From Pseudomonas sp. SG20056 (GTDB lineage: Bacteria; Pseudomonadota; Gammaproteobacteria; Pseudomonadales; Pseudomonadaceae): 64,000 bases of DNA. This document shows, in pieces, positions 10,904 through 21,177 of this stretch. A program made the position numbers and the translations under genes. Under the pieces are notes generated by a model. That model searched no databases and had not been told where the DNA came from. It saw only the letters and a program-made list of their open reading frames with translations. The DNA lies in assembly GCF_031764535.1 (NCBI RefSeq), contig NZ_CP134499.1:186001-250000 (forward strand). The letters run 5' to 3'. Position 1 is the first letter of the stretch. The number at the start of each line of letters is the position of its first letter.

Positions 10904-10972
10904 CGGTCATCTCCGCAAGCGAGGCCCATCATAGGGCCATCGCCTGCGCAGATAAAACCGTGCAGCGGGTGT

Positions 10973-12238
10973 TTAGAGGAAAACGCCGCGCAGGATGTAG
11001 AAGAACAGAATCGACAGGGCAGCACCTACGGGCAGGGTGATCAGCCAGGACATGAAGATCTTGCCGATCACGCCCAGGTTCAACGCGCCAATACCGCGGG
11101 CCAGGCCGACACCGAGCACCGCACCGACCAGGGTGTGGGTGGTGGACACCGGCAGGCCGATGGCCGAAGCACCGACCACGGTGGTGGCGGTGGCCAGTTC
11201 GGCGGCGAAACCACGGCTTGGGGTCAGCTCGGTGATTTCCTTGCCGATGGTGGCGATCACCTTGTAGCCGTAAGTGGCCAGGCCGATGACGATACCCACC
11301 GCGCCGAGCAGCAATACCCAACCAGGCACGGCCGACTTGGCGCCAACGGCCATTTCACCGCCGGACTGGATCACCCCGACAATCGCTGCCAGTGGGCCGA
11401 CGGCGTTGGCCACGTCGTTGGAGCCGTGGGCGAAGGCCATGGCGCAAGCGGTGAAGATCATCAGTACGGCGAAGACCTTCTCCACGCTGGCGTAGTGGAA
11501 GTCCTTGTCCGCTTCGACATCGATCTTGATGCGGCTGAGCAGGACGATGCCGAGCAGCATAACCAGGCCGCCAACACCCAGTGACAGGAAGAAGCCTTCA
11601 GTGGCGGATAGGTTCAGGCCGATATGCTTGAGGCCTTTGGTCAGGGTCATGATGCTGACCATAAAACCGGTGGCAAACATATACAGCGGCACGAAGCGCT
11701 TGGCGTTGAGGAAGGGGTTGTCGGTGTCGATGATCAGCTTCTGCACGCTGACAAACAGGCCGAAGGCGACGATGCCGGACAGCACGGGGGAAACCACCCA
11801 GCTGGCGACGATCGGGCCAACGCCGGCCCAGTTCACCGCATCCATGGACACGCCAACGGCGGCAAAGCCGATGACCGCGCCGACGATGGAGTGGGTGGTA
11901 GATACCGGCCAGCCTTTGGTTGATGCCACCAACAGCCAGGTACCGGCTGCCAGCAGGGCCGACATCATGCCCAGCACCATCAGGTCTGGGGTGATCATCG
12001 AGGCATCGACGATGCCGCTCTTGATGGTTTCGGTGACTTCGCCACCGGCCAGATAGGCGCCAGCGAACTCGAAGACCATGGCGATCAGGATCGCCTGTTT
12101 GATGGTCAGGGCTTTGGAGCCCACCGAGGTACCCATGGCGTTGGCCACGTCATTGGCGCCCACGCCCCAGGCCATGAAAAAACCAAAGAGACAGGCAAGC
12201 AGCAGCAATACGAGGCCGTAGTCCGCAATCAGAGACAT
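10973..12238 (-). CDS. pit: PiT-family low-affinity inorganic phosphate transporter
   Basis: 421 residues with about ten membrane segments. The PiT signature appears twice as expected for the inverted repeat: GANDVANAMG with PVSTTHSIVGA near the N-terminus, and GSNDVANAVG with PVSTTHTLVGA near the C-terminus. It moves metal phosphate with protons across the inner membrane. The DUF47 gene directly upstream on the same strand is the usual partner. Confidence 0.95.
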   Translation of the reverse strand: MSLIADYGLVLLLLACLFGFFMAWGVGANDVANAMGTSVGSKALTIKQAILIAMVFEFAGAYLAGGEVTETIKSGIVDASMITPDLMVLGMMSALLAAGTWLLVASTKGWPVSTTHSIVGAVIGFAAVGVSMDAVNWAGVGPIVASWVVSPVLSGIVAFGLFVSVQKLIIDTDNPFLNAKRFVPLYMFATGFMVSIMTLTKGLKHIGLNLSATEGFFLSLGVGGLVMLLGIVLLSRIKIDVEADKDFHYASVEKVFAVLMIFTACAMAFAHGSNDVANAVGPLAAIVGVIQSGGEMAVGAKSAVPGWVLLLGAVGIVIGLATYGYKVIATIGKEITELTPSRGFAAELATATTVVGASAIGLPVSTTHTLVGAVLGVGLARGIGALNLGVIGKIFMSWLITLPVGAALSILFFYILRGVFL

Positions 12239-12277
12239 AAATAATTAATCCGTAGATTCCAGAAAGGACACTGGCGC

Positions 12278-12955
12278 TTAGCGCGCCAGCAGTTGTTCCA
12301 GTCGGTTGCCGACACGTTCGGCACGATCGGCTACGTCGCCGATCCATTCGATGATCTTGTAGAGGAACATCACATCGACAGCGGGAAGGTCCTTCTCCAG
12401 TTTGAACAGCGCACGACGCACTTCGATTTGCATCTTGTCGGTGTCGCGTTCGATCTGTTCCAGCTCCATGACCATGGATTCGACCAGCGCCGCTTCACGG
12501 CCACCGAAGCCGGTTTCCAGCAGCTCGTCGAGTTCGTTCATGGCTTTCAGCGCTTGGGCGCTGGCATCCACGGTGCGTTGCACAAAGGCGCGCATCAGTG
12601 GCTGCAGAGCCTGTGGAATAGCCATTTCGCGGCCAAGCATCAGGCCGGCGATGTCCTTGGCGCGGTTGGCGACTTTGTCCTGTACACTCAGCAGCTCAAG
12701 CAGATCCGAGCGCGGTACGGGCAGGAACAGGCTCTTGGGTAGGTGCAAACGCACACTTTTCTTGAGCTTGTCGGCCTCATGTTCGAGGCTGGCCATTTCC
12801 TGTTGTACCTGTTCCACCTTGGCCCAATCTTCCACCATCACGGCTTCGAAGAAGGGCACCAGATTGGCTGCGCACTCGTGGGCTTTGGCAAAGTGTTTTT
12901 GCATCGGCCCAATCGGTGAGCGGCCAAACAGGCTGGCAAATGGATTGACTGGCAT
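12278..12955 (-). CDS. DUF47 / PhoU-like partner of the phosphate transporter
   Basis: 225 residues from the ATG at 12955 (MPVNPFASLFGRSPIGPMQKH). It is an all-helical PhoU-like protein of the TIGR00153 type, with DADK/E-rich repeats such as ASLEHEADKLKKSVR and EQIERDTDKMQIEVRR. It lies 39 bp upstream of pit, so the two are likely one operon. DUF47 proteins are thought to control PiT permeases. The frame stays open to 13090, but that part overlaps the promoter region of the next gene. Confidence 0.9.
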   Translation of the reverse strand: MPVNPFASLFGRSPIGPMQKHFAKAHECAANLVPFFEAVMVEDWAKVEQVQQEMASLEHEADKLKKSVRLHLPKSLFLPVPRSDLLELLSVQDKVANRAKDIAGLMLGREMAIPQALQPLMRAFVQRTVDASAQALKAMNELDELLETGFGGREAALVESMVMELEQIERDTDKMQIEVRRALFKLEKDLPAVDVMFLYKIIEWIGDVADRAERVGNRLEQLLAR

Positions 12956-13067
12956 AGGGTGAACCCCGGCGTTAAGAAGGCGGCAAGTATACGGATCAGT
13001 CCGCAGGCTCGCCAGCGCAGGTAATCGGACTGTCACAATTTCATAGTAGGCGTTGATCCCCACCATC

Positions 13068-14432
13068 ATGAACAAAGAAACCGAAATCAAACTGCGGGTT
13101 AGCCGTGCAACCCTGGCCGCCCTGCGTGATCACCCGTTGCTGAAGAAGCGCAACAAGAGTGGTTGGGAGCAGCGCGAACTGTTCAATCAGTACTTCGATA
13201 CGCCCGAACGTGACCTGGCTGCGGCCAAAGTGGCCCTGCGTGTGCGCCGCGATGGCGAGCAGTTTATCCAGACCCTGAAAACCCGTGGGCAGAGCGTGGC
13301 CGGTTTGTCCGAGCGCAATGAGTGGGACTGGAACCTGGCCAAGGCCAAGCTGGACCTGAAAAAACTCGATGACAGCTGCTGGCCGGCGGCGCTGGCCGAG
13401 CTGGACAAGAAGCAGCTGGTGCCGATTTTCACCACCGACTTTATCCGTGAGAAGGCGGAAATCGCCTGGGGCCGTGGCAAAGCCAAGGTGGTGATCGAGG
13501 CGGCGCTGGATCTAGGCAAGGTGATTGCCGGCGAAGGCGAAGAAGAAATCTGCGAACTGGAACTGGAACTGCGTCAGGGTGAGCCTGAGGCGCTGCTGGA
13601 ACTGGCCGCCGAGCTGGCTGCCGACCTGGCGCTGATGCCCTGCGATATCAGCAAGGCCGAGCGCGGTTATCGCCTGTTCGATGCCGGCAGCTACAGTCTG
13701 AACCTGCCGGCACCGAGTCTGAGTGCGGAAACCAGCCTGGATGACAGCGTCGCGGCATTGGGCTGGCATCTGCTGGGCAGCAGCCAGCGCCTGGCCGAGC
13801 AGTACCGCTTCAATGGGCATTGGCGCTTGCTGGTCGAGTGGCTGGAGCAGCTGATCGGCTTGCGCGCGCTGCTCAGCAGCCTGGGCCAGGCCGCGCCGCG
13901 TGCCAGCAGTCATGCCTTGCGTGAGTTGCTGGATGCCTTGCTGCTGGAATGGCGCCCGCGCGTGCTGGCCGGTCAGGACGATGACAGCCTGCGCAAGAAC
14001 GCCCCGGCGTTGTTCGCAGCAGAACTGCAGGGCAATCGTTGGGGCCTGTTTTCGCTGAACCTGTCGCGCTGGCTGTTGGCCCGCAGCTGGACGGTGGAGC
14101 GCAACAACCGTGGTAATCGTCAGGGCGCCGCGCCGCTGGGCAACTGGTTGCCGACGCTGGTTGCCGAAGAAGGCGCTGCCTTGCAACTGCGTCGTTATCA
14201 GCAGCAGCCGGAAGACCTCGCCGAACAGCTGCCGCGTATCGAGCGCCTGTTGGTCTGGCTGCACCTGGCCCGTGAGGTGCTGGAGGTGCCCGAGGTCGAC
14301 CGCCTGTACGGTGAACTGAACAAGCTGGCAGAACTGGCCAATCAGCCCATCGACCCTGAAGTGCTGGCTGCGCGCAAGGCACAGCTATTGACCATCGGTT
14401 CGCTGAAAGCCTGGCGTCAGCTGGTCAAGTAA
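13068..14432 (+). CDS. ygiF: CYTH-CHAD inorganic triphosphatase
   Basis: 454 residues from the ATG at 13068. The N-terminal CYTH domain begins with NKETEIKLRVS (the ExExK motif) and includes paired basic strands (ALRVRRDGEQFIQTLKTRG). The C-terminal CHAD domain (about 215-450) is helical and rich in conserved His and Arg. Family members hydrolyse inorganic triphosphate; CHAD binds polyphosphate. A link with the neighbouring phosphate transporter is plausible but inferred. Confidence 0.9.
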   Translation: MNKETEIKLRVSRATLAALRDHPLLKKRNKSGWEQRELFNQYFDTPERDLAAAKVALRVRRDGEQFIQTLKTRGQSVAGLSERNEWDWNLAKAKLDLKKLDDSCWPAALAELDKKQLVPIFTTDFIREKAEIAWGRGKAKVVIEAALDLGKVIAGEGEEEICELELELRQGEPEALLELAAELAADLALMPCDISKAERGYRLFDAGSYSLNLPAPSLSAETSLDDSVAALGWHLLGSSQRLAEQYRFNGHWRLLVEWLEQLIGLRALLSSLGQAAPRASSHALRELLDALLLEWRPRVLAGQDDDSLRKNAPALFAAELQGNRWGLFSLNLSRWLLARSWTVERNNRGNRQGAAPLGNWLPTLVAEEGAALQLRRYQQQPEDLAEQLPRIERLLVWLHLAREVLEVPEVDRLYGELNKLAELANQPIDPEVLAARKAQLLTIGSLKAWRQLVK

Positions 14433-14458
14433 CTGCCGCTGCGCTGTAGGCTTGTTGC

Positions 14459-14483
14459 AGGAGCCCGGCTACACCGGGCTCCT
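14459..14483. terminator. Terminator hairpin after ygiF
   Basis: AGGAGCCCGG, loop CTACA, CCGGGCTCCT followed by a CT-rich stretch. It lies between two convergent genes. Confidence 0.7.
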
Positions 14484-14493
14484 CTCTCATCTC

Positions 14494-15552
14494 TCAACTG
14501 CCATCCCGAAAGCGCGCCCATACGGCATCGCGGGTAGCACTGTGCTTTTCTGGCAGGGTTTCCAGCGGGTGCAGGCGGCGCTTGGTGTCGCGGTCCGGGT
14601 AGAGGTCGGGCTGGTTGCGCAGGGCTTCGTCGAGAAACTCGCGGGAATCGGCGTTGCCGCTGGGGTACAGGGTTTCGGCAGTGATCAGTGCGGCGACCTT
14701 GGGCTGCATCAGGTAATCGATAAAGCGGTGGGCCAGGTCGACGCGCTTGGCGCTGCTGGGAATCACCAGGTTGTCGATAAACAGGATCGAGCCTTCATCC
14801 GGCACCAGGAAACGTACGGGCTGACCCGCATCGGCAGCGGCCAGGGCATCACCGACCCAGGCCATGGCCACGCACAGCTTGCCTTGATTGAGATCGTCGA
14901 TATAGCGCTCGCTGTCGACATAGCGCAGATTCGGCCGCAGGCCATCCAGCACACGGCTGGAACGCTCGATGCGGCTTGGTGCGCTGCGGGCCAGGCTGCG
15001 ACCCTGGTAATTGAGCAGCAGGGTCAGGGTCTCGTCTGGAGCGTCCAGTACGCTGATGCCGCAACTGGCCAGGCGTGAGCTTTGCTCGGCATCGAACAGC
15101 AGGCTCCAGCTATTGGGCAGCGGGCCGCCAAAGGCTGCTTCGGCCTGCGGCGTGTTGATCGCCAGGCCGACTGCGCCCCACAGGTAGGGCAAGGCATGGC
15201 GGTTGGCCGGGTCGAGGGCGACCAGAGTGCTGAGCAGCTGCTTGTCGAGATGCTTGCGGTTGGGTAGCAGGTTGAAATCCAGCGGTTGCAGGGTGCCGTT
15301 TTTGATCATCGCCGGCAGGGTATCGTGCGACGGCACGGCAACATCGATGGCTTCACCGCTGGCCAGTACCGTTTCCAGTTCTTCGGCGGTGCTGAAGGTG
15401 TGGTATTCCACACGGATGCCGGTTTCTGCCTCGAAGTCCTTGAGCACCTGCGGGGCGATGTAGTCGTTCCAGTTGTAGACGCGAATCACCTCTTCGGCGC
15501 TGGCCAGCAGCGGCGTCAGGGCAAGCAGCAGTGAGGCAAACAGGCGAGGCAT
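14494..15552 (-). CDS. Extracellular polyamine-binding protein, PotF/SpuD-like
   Basis: 352 residues from the ATG at 15552, which has AGGAGAT upstream; the frame is open much further but without a signal peptide. The signal peptide (MPRLFASLLLALTPLLASA) is followed by EEVIRVYNWNDYIAPQVL, the family signature, LPYLWGAVGLAINTP, and WVGDALAAADAG. It is a third, more divergent relative of SpuD and SpuE, without its own permease here. It lies downstream of spuI on the same strand and may feed the SpuFGH transporter (inference). Confidence 0.85.
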   Translation of the reverse strand: MPRLFASLLLALTPLLASAEEVIRVYNWNDYIAPQVLKDFEAETGIRVEYHTFSTAEELETVLASGEAIDVAVPSHDTLPAMIKNGTLQPLDFNLLPNRKHLDKQLLSTLVALDPANRHALPYLWGAVGLAINTPQAEAAFGGPLPNSWSLLFDAEQSSRLASCGISVLDAPDETLTLLLNYQGRSLARSAPSRIERSSRVLDGLRPNLRYVDSERYIDDLNQGKLCVAMAWVGDALAAADAGQPVRFLVPDEGSILFIDNLVIPSSAKRVDLAHRFIDYLMQPKVAALITAETLYPSGNADSREFLDEALRNQPDLYPDRDTKRRLHPLETLPEKHSATRDAVWARFRDGS

Positions 15553-15674
15553 GGATATCTCCTGAGTAGGTTGATGTCGCGTCAGCAGAAGTTCGCGGCG
15601 CAGGTAATCCGTCATCACACCGAGGCGTGACTCAAAGGGCAGGTGCTGCGCAACGCGCGGAATAAAAATGGCCC

Positions 15675-15710
15675 GCAAGGTGGCTGCCATGGATGGCAGA
15701 CCATAAAAAA
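15675..15710. repeat. Dispersed intergenic repeat, copy A
   Basis: GCAAGGTGGCTGCCATGGAT and the following GGCAGACCATAAAAAA match 58308-58346 with few differences. It lies just upstream of the extra binding-protein gene and beside the spuI terminator. Confidence 0.6.
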
Positions 15711-15733
15711 CGCCGGCTCAAAGGCCGGCGTTG
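15706..15733 (-). terminator. spuI terminator
   Basis: Read on the minus strand: AACGCCGGC, short loop, GCCGGCG, then a run of six T. It lies 10 bp past the spuI stop codon and is a textbook rho-independent terminator. Confidence 0.85.
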
Positions 15734-15742
15734 GGTGTTGCA

Positions 15743-17119
15743 TCAAACCGTGTGCAAGTACCAGTTGTATTCGAGGTCGGAGATCGAGTTTTCAAACTCG
15801 GCCAGCTCGCTTTCCTTGCAGGCGACGAAGATATCGATGTATTTCGGGTCGATATAACGGGCCAGCACTTCACTGTCGTCCAGCTCGCGCAGAGCATCAC
15901 GCAGGTTGTTCGGCAGGCTCTGTTCGTTCTGCTCGTAGGAGTTGCCTTCCACCGGTGCGCTTGGCTCGATCTTGTTGGTCAGGCCATGGTGCACGCCCGC
16001 CAGTACTGCCGACATCAACAGGTAAGGGTTGGCATCGGCGCCGGCAACACGGTGCTCGATGCGCACGGCATCGGCTGTGTCATTCGGTACGCGCAGCGCT
16101 ACGGTGCGGTTGTCGATGCCCCAGCACGGCGAATTCGGTACGTAGTACTGAGCACCGAAACGGCGGTAGGAGTTGACGTTCGGGCAGAGGAAGGCCATCG
16201 AGGCCGGCATGGTTTCCAGCACGCCGCCGATGGCGTGGCGCAGGGCGTCATTCTGTACCGGGTCGTCGCAGGCGAAGATGTTGTTGCCCTGCTTGTCGAG
16301 GATCGAGATATGCACGTGCAACCCGTTACCCGCCTGGTTGGGGTAGGGCTTGGCCATGAAGGTAGTGTCCATCTCATGGTCGTAGGCGATGTTCTTGATC
16401 AGGCGCTTGAGCAGTAGCGCGTGGTCGCAGGCTTTGATCGGGTCAGCGACGTGGTGCAGGTTGACCTCGAATTGCGCCGGGGCGCTTTCCTTGACGATGG
16501 CGTCGGCCGGGATGCCCTGCTCTTTGGCGCCTTCGAGGATGTCCTGCAGGCACTCGGCGTATTCGTCGAGGTCGTCGATCAGGTACACCTGGGTCGATTG
16601 CGGACGCTTGCCCGACAGCGGCGACAGCGGCGGCTGTGGACGGCCGTTCACGTTGGCCTGGTCGATCAGGTAGAACTCGATTTCAAAGGCGGCACAGATG
16701 GTAAGGCCCAGTTCGTCGAACTTCGTAACCACCTGGCGCAACACTTCCCGTGGGTCGGCAAAGAACGGCTCGCCTTCCATTTCATGCATGGTCATCAGCA
16801 GTTGCGCGGTTGGGCGCTTCTGCCATGGCTCATTGCTCAGGGTGTTGGGGATGGGAAAGCAGACGCGGTCGGCGTCGCCGATATCCAGACCCAGGCCGGT
16901 GCTTTCCACCGTCGAGCCGTTGATATCCAGGGCGAACAGAGAAGCCGGGAGATTAATGCCGCGTTCGTAAACCTTATGCAGGCTCGCACGCTCGATACGC
17001 TTGCCGCGCACCACACCATTCATATCTGCGATCAGAAGGTCGACGAACAGGACCTCAGGATGTTTCTTAAGGAACGCGTTCGCTTCATTAAGCTGAACGG
17101 CACGCGGGGGTACCGACAT
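15743..17119 (-). CDS. spuI: Glutamate-polyamine ligase (glutamine-synthetase family)
   Basis: 458 residues, glutamine-synthetase fold. Visible are the N-terminal beta-grasp (EVLFVDLLIADMNGVVRGKR), the catalytic CAAFEIEFYLID, KESAPAQFEVNLHH, GNGLHVHISI and NRTVALRVP plus [13 protein letters not shown]. In Pseudomonas such enzymes join glutamate to putrescine or related polyamines, the first step of the gamma-glutamyl pathway. It is divergent from spuA, matching the known spuI / spuABCDEFGH order. Confidence 0.93.
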   Translation of the reverse strand: MSVPPRAVQLNEANAFLKKHPEVLFVDLLIADMNGVVRGKRIERASLHKVYERGINLPASLFALDINGSTVESTGLGLDIGDADRVCFPIPNTLSNEPWQKRPTAQLLMTMHEMEGEPFFADPREVLRQVVTKFDELGLTICAAFEIEFYLIDQANVNGRPQPPLSPLSGKRPQSTQVYLIDDLDEYAECLQDILEGAKEQGIPADAIVKESAPAQFEVNLHHVADPIKACDHALLLKRLIKNIAYDHEMDTTFMAKPYPNQAGNGLHVHISILDKQGNNIFACDDPVQNDALRHAIGGVLETMPASMAFLCPNVNSYRRFGAQYYVPNSPCWGIDNRTVALRVPNDTADAVRIEHRVAGADANPYLLMSAVLAGVHHGLTNKIEPSAPVEGNSYEQNEQSLPNNLRDALRELDDSEVLARYIDPKYIDIFVACKESELAEFENSISDLEYNWYLHTV

Positions 17120-17395
17120 GATGCAACACCTTTTTTGTTAAAAATATCAATCATGCAACTGCACGGGTGTGAGTCAATCTTAAACACCAGATGCTGTCAA
17201 GAGAGGCGCATTTTGCCCCAAAAGGGGGCTCGGTGGCCAGTTTTAGGGCATTACAGGGCAATGCAGCCCTGCTCAAAGCCTTGTCCGCCGGGGTGCTCAG
17301 TCGGGTGTGTTCAATTTTTTACATGACTATTGTGAAAAAAAATGAACAAGGCTAAGCTCGGTCGAAACCCATAACAGCAATAAAACGGGTGTCTC
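17120..17395. promoter_or_regulatory. spuI-spuA divergent control region
   Basis: A 276-bp spacer, AT-rich near both genes. It must carry promoters for spuI (-) and spuA (+). The stretch TTTACATGACTATTGTGAAA at about 17317 could be part of the spuA promoter, but I find no convincing -35/-10 pair or operator by eye. Confidence 0.45.
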
Positions 17396-18148
17396 ATGTC
17401 GCGCCAGCCGATTATCGGCGTTAGTGCCTGCACCAAGCAGATCGGGCACAACATCTACCACACCGCAGGCGATAAATACTTGCAGGCCATCGTTCAGGTG
17501 GTTGGCGGTATGCCAGTGATCATTCCCGCACTGGGCGAGCAGCTTGATCAGGCTTACCTGTTGCAGCACCTCGATGGCCTGGTGTTTACCGGCTCGCCAT
17601 CCAACGTTGAACCACACCACTATGCTGGCGATGCCAGCGAACCCGGCACCGCCCATGACCCGGCGCGTGACAGTACAACTCTTCCCTTGATTAAAGCAGC
17701 AATTGCCGCCGGTATCCCGGTGCTCGGCATTTGCCGCGGCTTTCAGGAGATGAATGTGGCTTTCGGTGGCGCGCTGCACCAGCGTGTACACGAGGTTGCT
17801 GGGCTTATGGATCACCGCGAGCCGAGTGACCTGCCCGCAGAACAGCAATATGGCCTGCGTCACGCGCTGCATGTGCAGCCGGGCGGGCTGCTCGCCGGCA
17901 TCGGCTTGCCGGAGGAGATTCAAGTCAATTCCATTCATGGCCAGGGCGTTCAGCGTCTGGCGCCGGGCCTTCGCGTAGAAGCACTGGCGCCTGACGGGTT
18001 GATCGAAGCCTTCTCCGTCGAAGGTGCCAAAAGCTTCGCATTGGGGGTGCAATGGCACCCTGAATGGCAGGTACGATCCAACCCGAATTATCTCGCCATC
18101 TTCCAGGCCTTTGGTGAGGCTTGCAGGAAGAAGGCGGGGCAACGCTGA
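17396..18148 (+). CDS. spuA: Class I gamma-glutamyl-GABA/polyamine amidotransferase-type hydrolase
   Basis: 250 residues. The nucleophile elbow GICRGFQEMNVAFGG holds the catalytic Cys, and VQWHPEWQ provides the His and Glu of the class I glutamine amidotransferase triad. This is the PuuD-type family that releases glutamate from gamma-glutamyl-GABA and related compounds. It is the first gene of the spuABCDEFGH run and is followed 43 bp later by spuB. Confidence 0.93.
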   Translation: MSRQPIIGVSACTKQIGHNIYHTAGDKYLQAIVQVVGGMPVIIPALGEQLDQAYLLQHLDGLVFTGSPSNVEPHHYAGDASEPGTAHDPARDSTTLPLIKAAIAAGIPVLGICRGFQEMNVAFGGALHQRVHEVAGLMDHREPSDLPAEQQYGLRHALHVQPGGLLAGIGLPEEIQVNSIHGQGVQRLAPGLRVEALAPDGLIEAFSVEGAKSFALGVQWHPEWQVRSNPNYLAIFQAFGEACRKKAGQR

Positions 18149-18191
18149 GCCGACTATATATAGGTCGGCTCTCACCAACCCTGAGGTCTCT

Positions 18192-19550
18192 ATGAGTACC
18201 AAACTAGACCAGCTTTCGAGCTGGCTGAAAGAACGCAAAATCACCGAAGTTGAATGCCTGATCAGCGATCTTACCGGCATTGCCCGTGGCAAGATTTCGC
18301 CGACCAACAAGTTCCTCGACGAGAAGGGCATGCGCCTCCCCGAGAGTGTGCTGCTGCAGACCGTAACCGGCGACTACGTCGAGGACGACATCTATTACGA
18401 CCTGCTCGACGAAGCGGACATCGATATGTTCTGCCGCCCGGACGAGAACGCCGTATTCCTCGTGCCCTGGGCCATTGAGCCGACTGCGATGGTGATCCAC
18501 GACACCTTCGACAAGCAGGGCAACCCGATTGAGCTGTCGCCGCGCAACATTCTCAAGAATGTGCTCAAGCTCTACGCAGACAAGGGCTGGAAGCCAATCG
18601 TCGCACCGGAAATGGAGTTCTACCTGACCAAGCGCAACAGCGACCCGGATTTCCCGCTGGTCGCCCCGATGGGTCGTTCCGGTCGTCCGGAAGTGGGCCG
18701 TCAGTCGTTCTCCATTGATGCGGCCAACGAATTCGATCCGCTGTTTGAAGACGTGTACGACTGGTGCGAAATCCAGGGCCTGGACCTCGATACGCTGATC
18801 CACGAGGACGGTCCGGCGCAGATGGAAATCAACTTCCGTCATGGCGAAGCCCTGCACCTGGCCGACCAGATCACCGTGTTCAAGCGCACCATGCGTGAAG
18901 CGGCGCTCAAGCACGATGTGGCCGCCACCTTTATGGCCAAGCCGATCACCGATCAGCCGGGCAGCGCGATGCACATCCACCAGAGCGTGGTTGACATCAA
19001 AACCGGCAAGAACCTGTTCTCCAACCCGGATGGCAGCATGAGCGAACTGTTCATGCTGCACATCGGTGGCCTGCAGAAGTACATCCCCGAGCTGTTGCCG
19101 CTGTTTGCGCCGAACGTCAACTCGTTCCGCCGCTTCCTGCCGGATACCTCGGCGCCGGTGAACGTCGAGTGGGGCGAAGAGAACCGTACTGTGGGCCTGC
19201 GCGTGCCGGAAGCTACGCCGCAGAACCGCCGCGTGGAAAACCGCCTGGCCGGTGCCGATGCCAACCCTTACCTGGTGTTGGCGGCTTCACTGCTGTGCGG
19301 CTACATGGGCATGGTCGGCGACTTCAAACCGAGCGCGCCGGTCAAAGGTCGCGCCTACGAGCGTCGCAACCTGCGCCTGCCGATCACCATCGAGCACGCC
19401 CTGGAGCGCATGGAAGCCTGTAAGGACGCGGAGAAGTACCTGGGCGACAAGTTCATGCGCGGCTACGTCGCGGTGAAGCGCGCCGAGCACGAGAACTACA
19501 AGCGGGTCATCAGTTCCTGGGAGCGTGAGTTCCTGTTGCTGTCGGTGTAA
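18192..19550 (+). CDS. spuB: Glutamate-polyamine ligase, second paralog
   Basis: 452 residues from the ATG at 18192 ([20 protein letters not shown]). Glutamine-synthetase signatures are present: [46 protein letters not shown] and NRTVGLRVP with [13 protein letters not shown]. It is clearly related to SpuI but distinct in sequence, and Pseudomonas carries several such ligases with different polyamine preference. The frame is open upstream through the end of spuA, but the ATG at 18192 fits homologs. Confidence 0.93.
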   Translation: MSTKLDQLSSWLKERKITEVECLISDLTGIARGKISPTNKFLDEKGMRLPESVLLQTVTGDYVEDDIYYDLLDEADIDMFCRPDENAVFLVPWAIEPTAMVIHDTFDKQGNPIELSPRNILKNVLKLYADKGWKPIVAPEMEFYLTKRNSDPDFPLVAPMGRSGRPEVGRQSFSIDAANEFDPLFEDVYDWCEIQGLDLDTLIHEDGPAQMEINFRHGEALHLADQITVFKRTMREAALKHDVAATFMAKPITDQPGSAMHIHQSVVDIKTGKNLFSNPDGSMSELFMLHIGGLQKYIPELLPLFAPNVNSFRRFLPDTSAPVNVEWGEENRTVGLRVPEATPQNRRVENRLAGADANPYLVLAASLLCGYMGMVGDFKPSAPVKGRAYERRNLRLPITIEHALERMEACKDAEKYLGDKFMRGYVAVKRAEHENYKRVISSWEREFLLLSV

Positions 19551-19647
19551 CCGTCAGGCGGCTGGTGCGGGCGATCCCTGTGCCAGCCGCCGCCAAGAAT
19601 TTTCTGGGGCTGCGGCAATACGCAGCCTGTGTGATCAAGGTGTTGTT

Positions 19648-21021
19648 ATGAACAGTCAAGTGACCAACCCGAAAACCCGCGAGTGGCAGGCCATGAGCCG
19701 CGAACACCACCTCGCGCCGTTCAGCGATTTCAAACAGCTGGCGGAAAGTGGGCCGCGCATCATTACCAAGGCCGACGGGGTGTACCTGTGGGACAGCGAG
19801 GGCAACAAGATCCTCGATGCCATGGCCGGGCTCTGGTGTGTGGCGATCGGCTATGGTCGCAAGGAACTGGCAGACGCCGCCGCCAAGCAGATGCAAGAAC
19901 TGCCCTACTACAACATGTTCTTTCAGACCGCCACGCCGCCCGCGCTGGAACTGGCCAAGGCGATTTCCGAGCTGGCTCCGGCCGGTATGAACCACGTGTT
20001 TTTCACCGGTTCGGGTTCGGAAGGCAACGACACCATGCTGCGTATGGTGCGCCATTACTGGGCGATCAAGGGGCAGCCGAACAAGAAGGTGATCATCAGC
20101 CGGGTTAACGGTTACCACGGCTCCACCGTGGCTGGCGCCAGCCTGGGTGGCATGAAGTACATGCATGAGCAGGGCGACCTGCCGATTCCGGGCATTGTGC
20201 ACATCCCGCAGCCGTACTGGTTCGGTGAGGGCGGCGATATGAGCCCCGAAGCGTTCGGCATCTGGGCCGCCGACCAGCTGGAGCAGAAGATCCTCGAAGT
20301 CGGCGAAGAGAATGTCGCCGCCTTTATTGCCGAGCCGATCCAGGGCGCGGGTGGTGTGATCATTCCGCCGGACAGCTACTGGCCGCGTATCCGTGAAATC
20401 CTCGCCAAGTACGACATCCTGTTTATTGCCGATGAGGTGATCTGCGGTTTCGGCCGTACCGGCGAGTGGTTCGGTAGCGATTACTTCGGTAATACCCCGC
20501 ACATGATGACCATCGCCAAGGGCCTGACCAGCGGCTACATCCCCATGGGTGGGCTGATCGTGCGCGACGATATCGTCGAGGTGCTCAATCAGGGCGGTGA
20601 TTTCAACCACGGCTTTACCTATTCCGGGCATCCGGTGGCTGCTGCGGTGGCCCTGGAAAACCTGCGCATTCTGCGCGAAGAAAAGATTGTTGAGCGCGTC
20701 AAAGCAGAAACGGCACCGTATTTGCAAAAGCGTTTGCGTGAGCTGGCCGATCACCCGCTGGTGGGTGAGGTGCGCGGCGTCGGTATGTTGGGCGCCATCG
20801 AGCTGGTGCAGAACAAGGCCAGCCGCAAGCGCTTCAGCGCAGATGTGGGCGTTGGCATGATCTGCCGCGGTCACTGCTTTAATAATGGTCTGATCATGCG
20901 CGCCGTAGGCGACACCATGATCATTTCGCCGCCGCTGGTAATCAGCCACGCGGAAATCGACGAACTGGTTGAAAAGGCCCGTAAATGCCTCGACCTGACT
21001 GCTGCAGAGGTGCTGGTTTAA
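19648..21021 (+). CDS. spuC: Polyamine/putrescine:pyruvate aminotransferase
   Basis: 457 residues from the ATG at 19648. Class III PLP aminotransferase: [38 protein letters not shown], and the PLP lysine in [17 protein letters not shown]. SpuC converts putrescine and related amines to aldehydes with pyruvate as acceptor. The large open frame opposite to it is an artefact of codon bias. Confidence 0.94.
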   Translation: MNSQVTNPKTREWQAMSREHHLAPFSDFKQLAESGPRIITKADGVYLWDSEGNKILDAMAGLWCVAIGYGRKELADAAAKQMQELPYYNMFFQTATPPALELAKAISELAPAGMNHVFFTGSGSEGNDTMLRMVRHYWAIKGQPNKKVIISRVNGYHGSTVAGASLGGMKYMHEQGDLPIPGIVHIPQPYWFGEGGDMSPEAFGIWAADQLEQKILEVGEENVAAFIAEPIQGAGGVIIPPDSYWPRIREILAKYDILFIADEVICGFGRTGEWFGSDYFGNTPHMMTIAKGLTSGYIPMGGLIVRDDIVEVLNQGGDFNHGFTYSGHPVAAAVALENLRILREEKIVERVKAETAPYLQKRLRELADHPLVGEVRGVGMLGAIELVQNKASRKRFSADVGVGMICRGHCFNNGLIMRAVGDTMIISPPLVISHAEIDELVEKARKCLDLTAAEVLV

Positions 21022-21114
21022 GGTTCAATAACCTTTGGTTTCAGATGCTTACGTCTGAAAGTTGTCAACGGGTGGTGACCTTGCCAGACTGCGCCAATGC
21101 GTAAGTCAGGCTCA

Positions 21115-21148
21115 CCGGAAGGTGCTGCAGATGACGCGCATCTTCCGG
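21115..21148 (+). other. Intercistronic hairpin upstream of spuD
   Basis: CCGGAAGGTG and CATCTTCCGG pair with one G-T across a 14-nt loop. A smaller stem, TTTCAGA/TCTGAAA, lies at about 21040-21061. The 156-bp spuC-spuD gap is long for this operon, so the hairpins may mark mRNA processing or a separate spuD promoter. There is no T-run, so it is not a standard terminator. Confidence 0.55.
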
Positions 21149-21177
21149 AAACGACTACAACAACAGGAGCTGTACGC

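Noticed and set aside
19510..20949. 479-residue open frame opposite spuC
   Set aside because: Antisense to a strongly supported aminotransferase; His/Ala/Asp-rich composition typical of a shadow.
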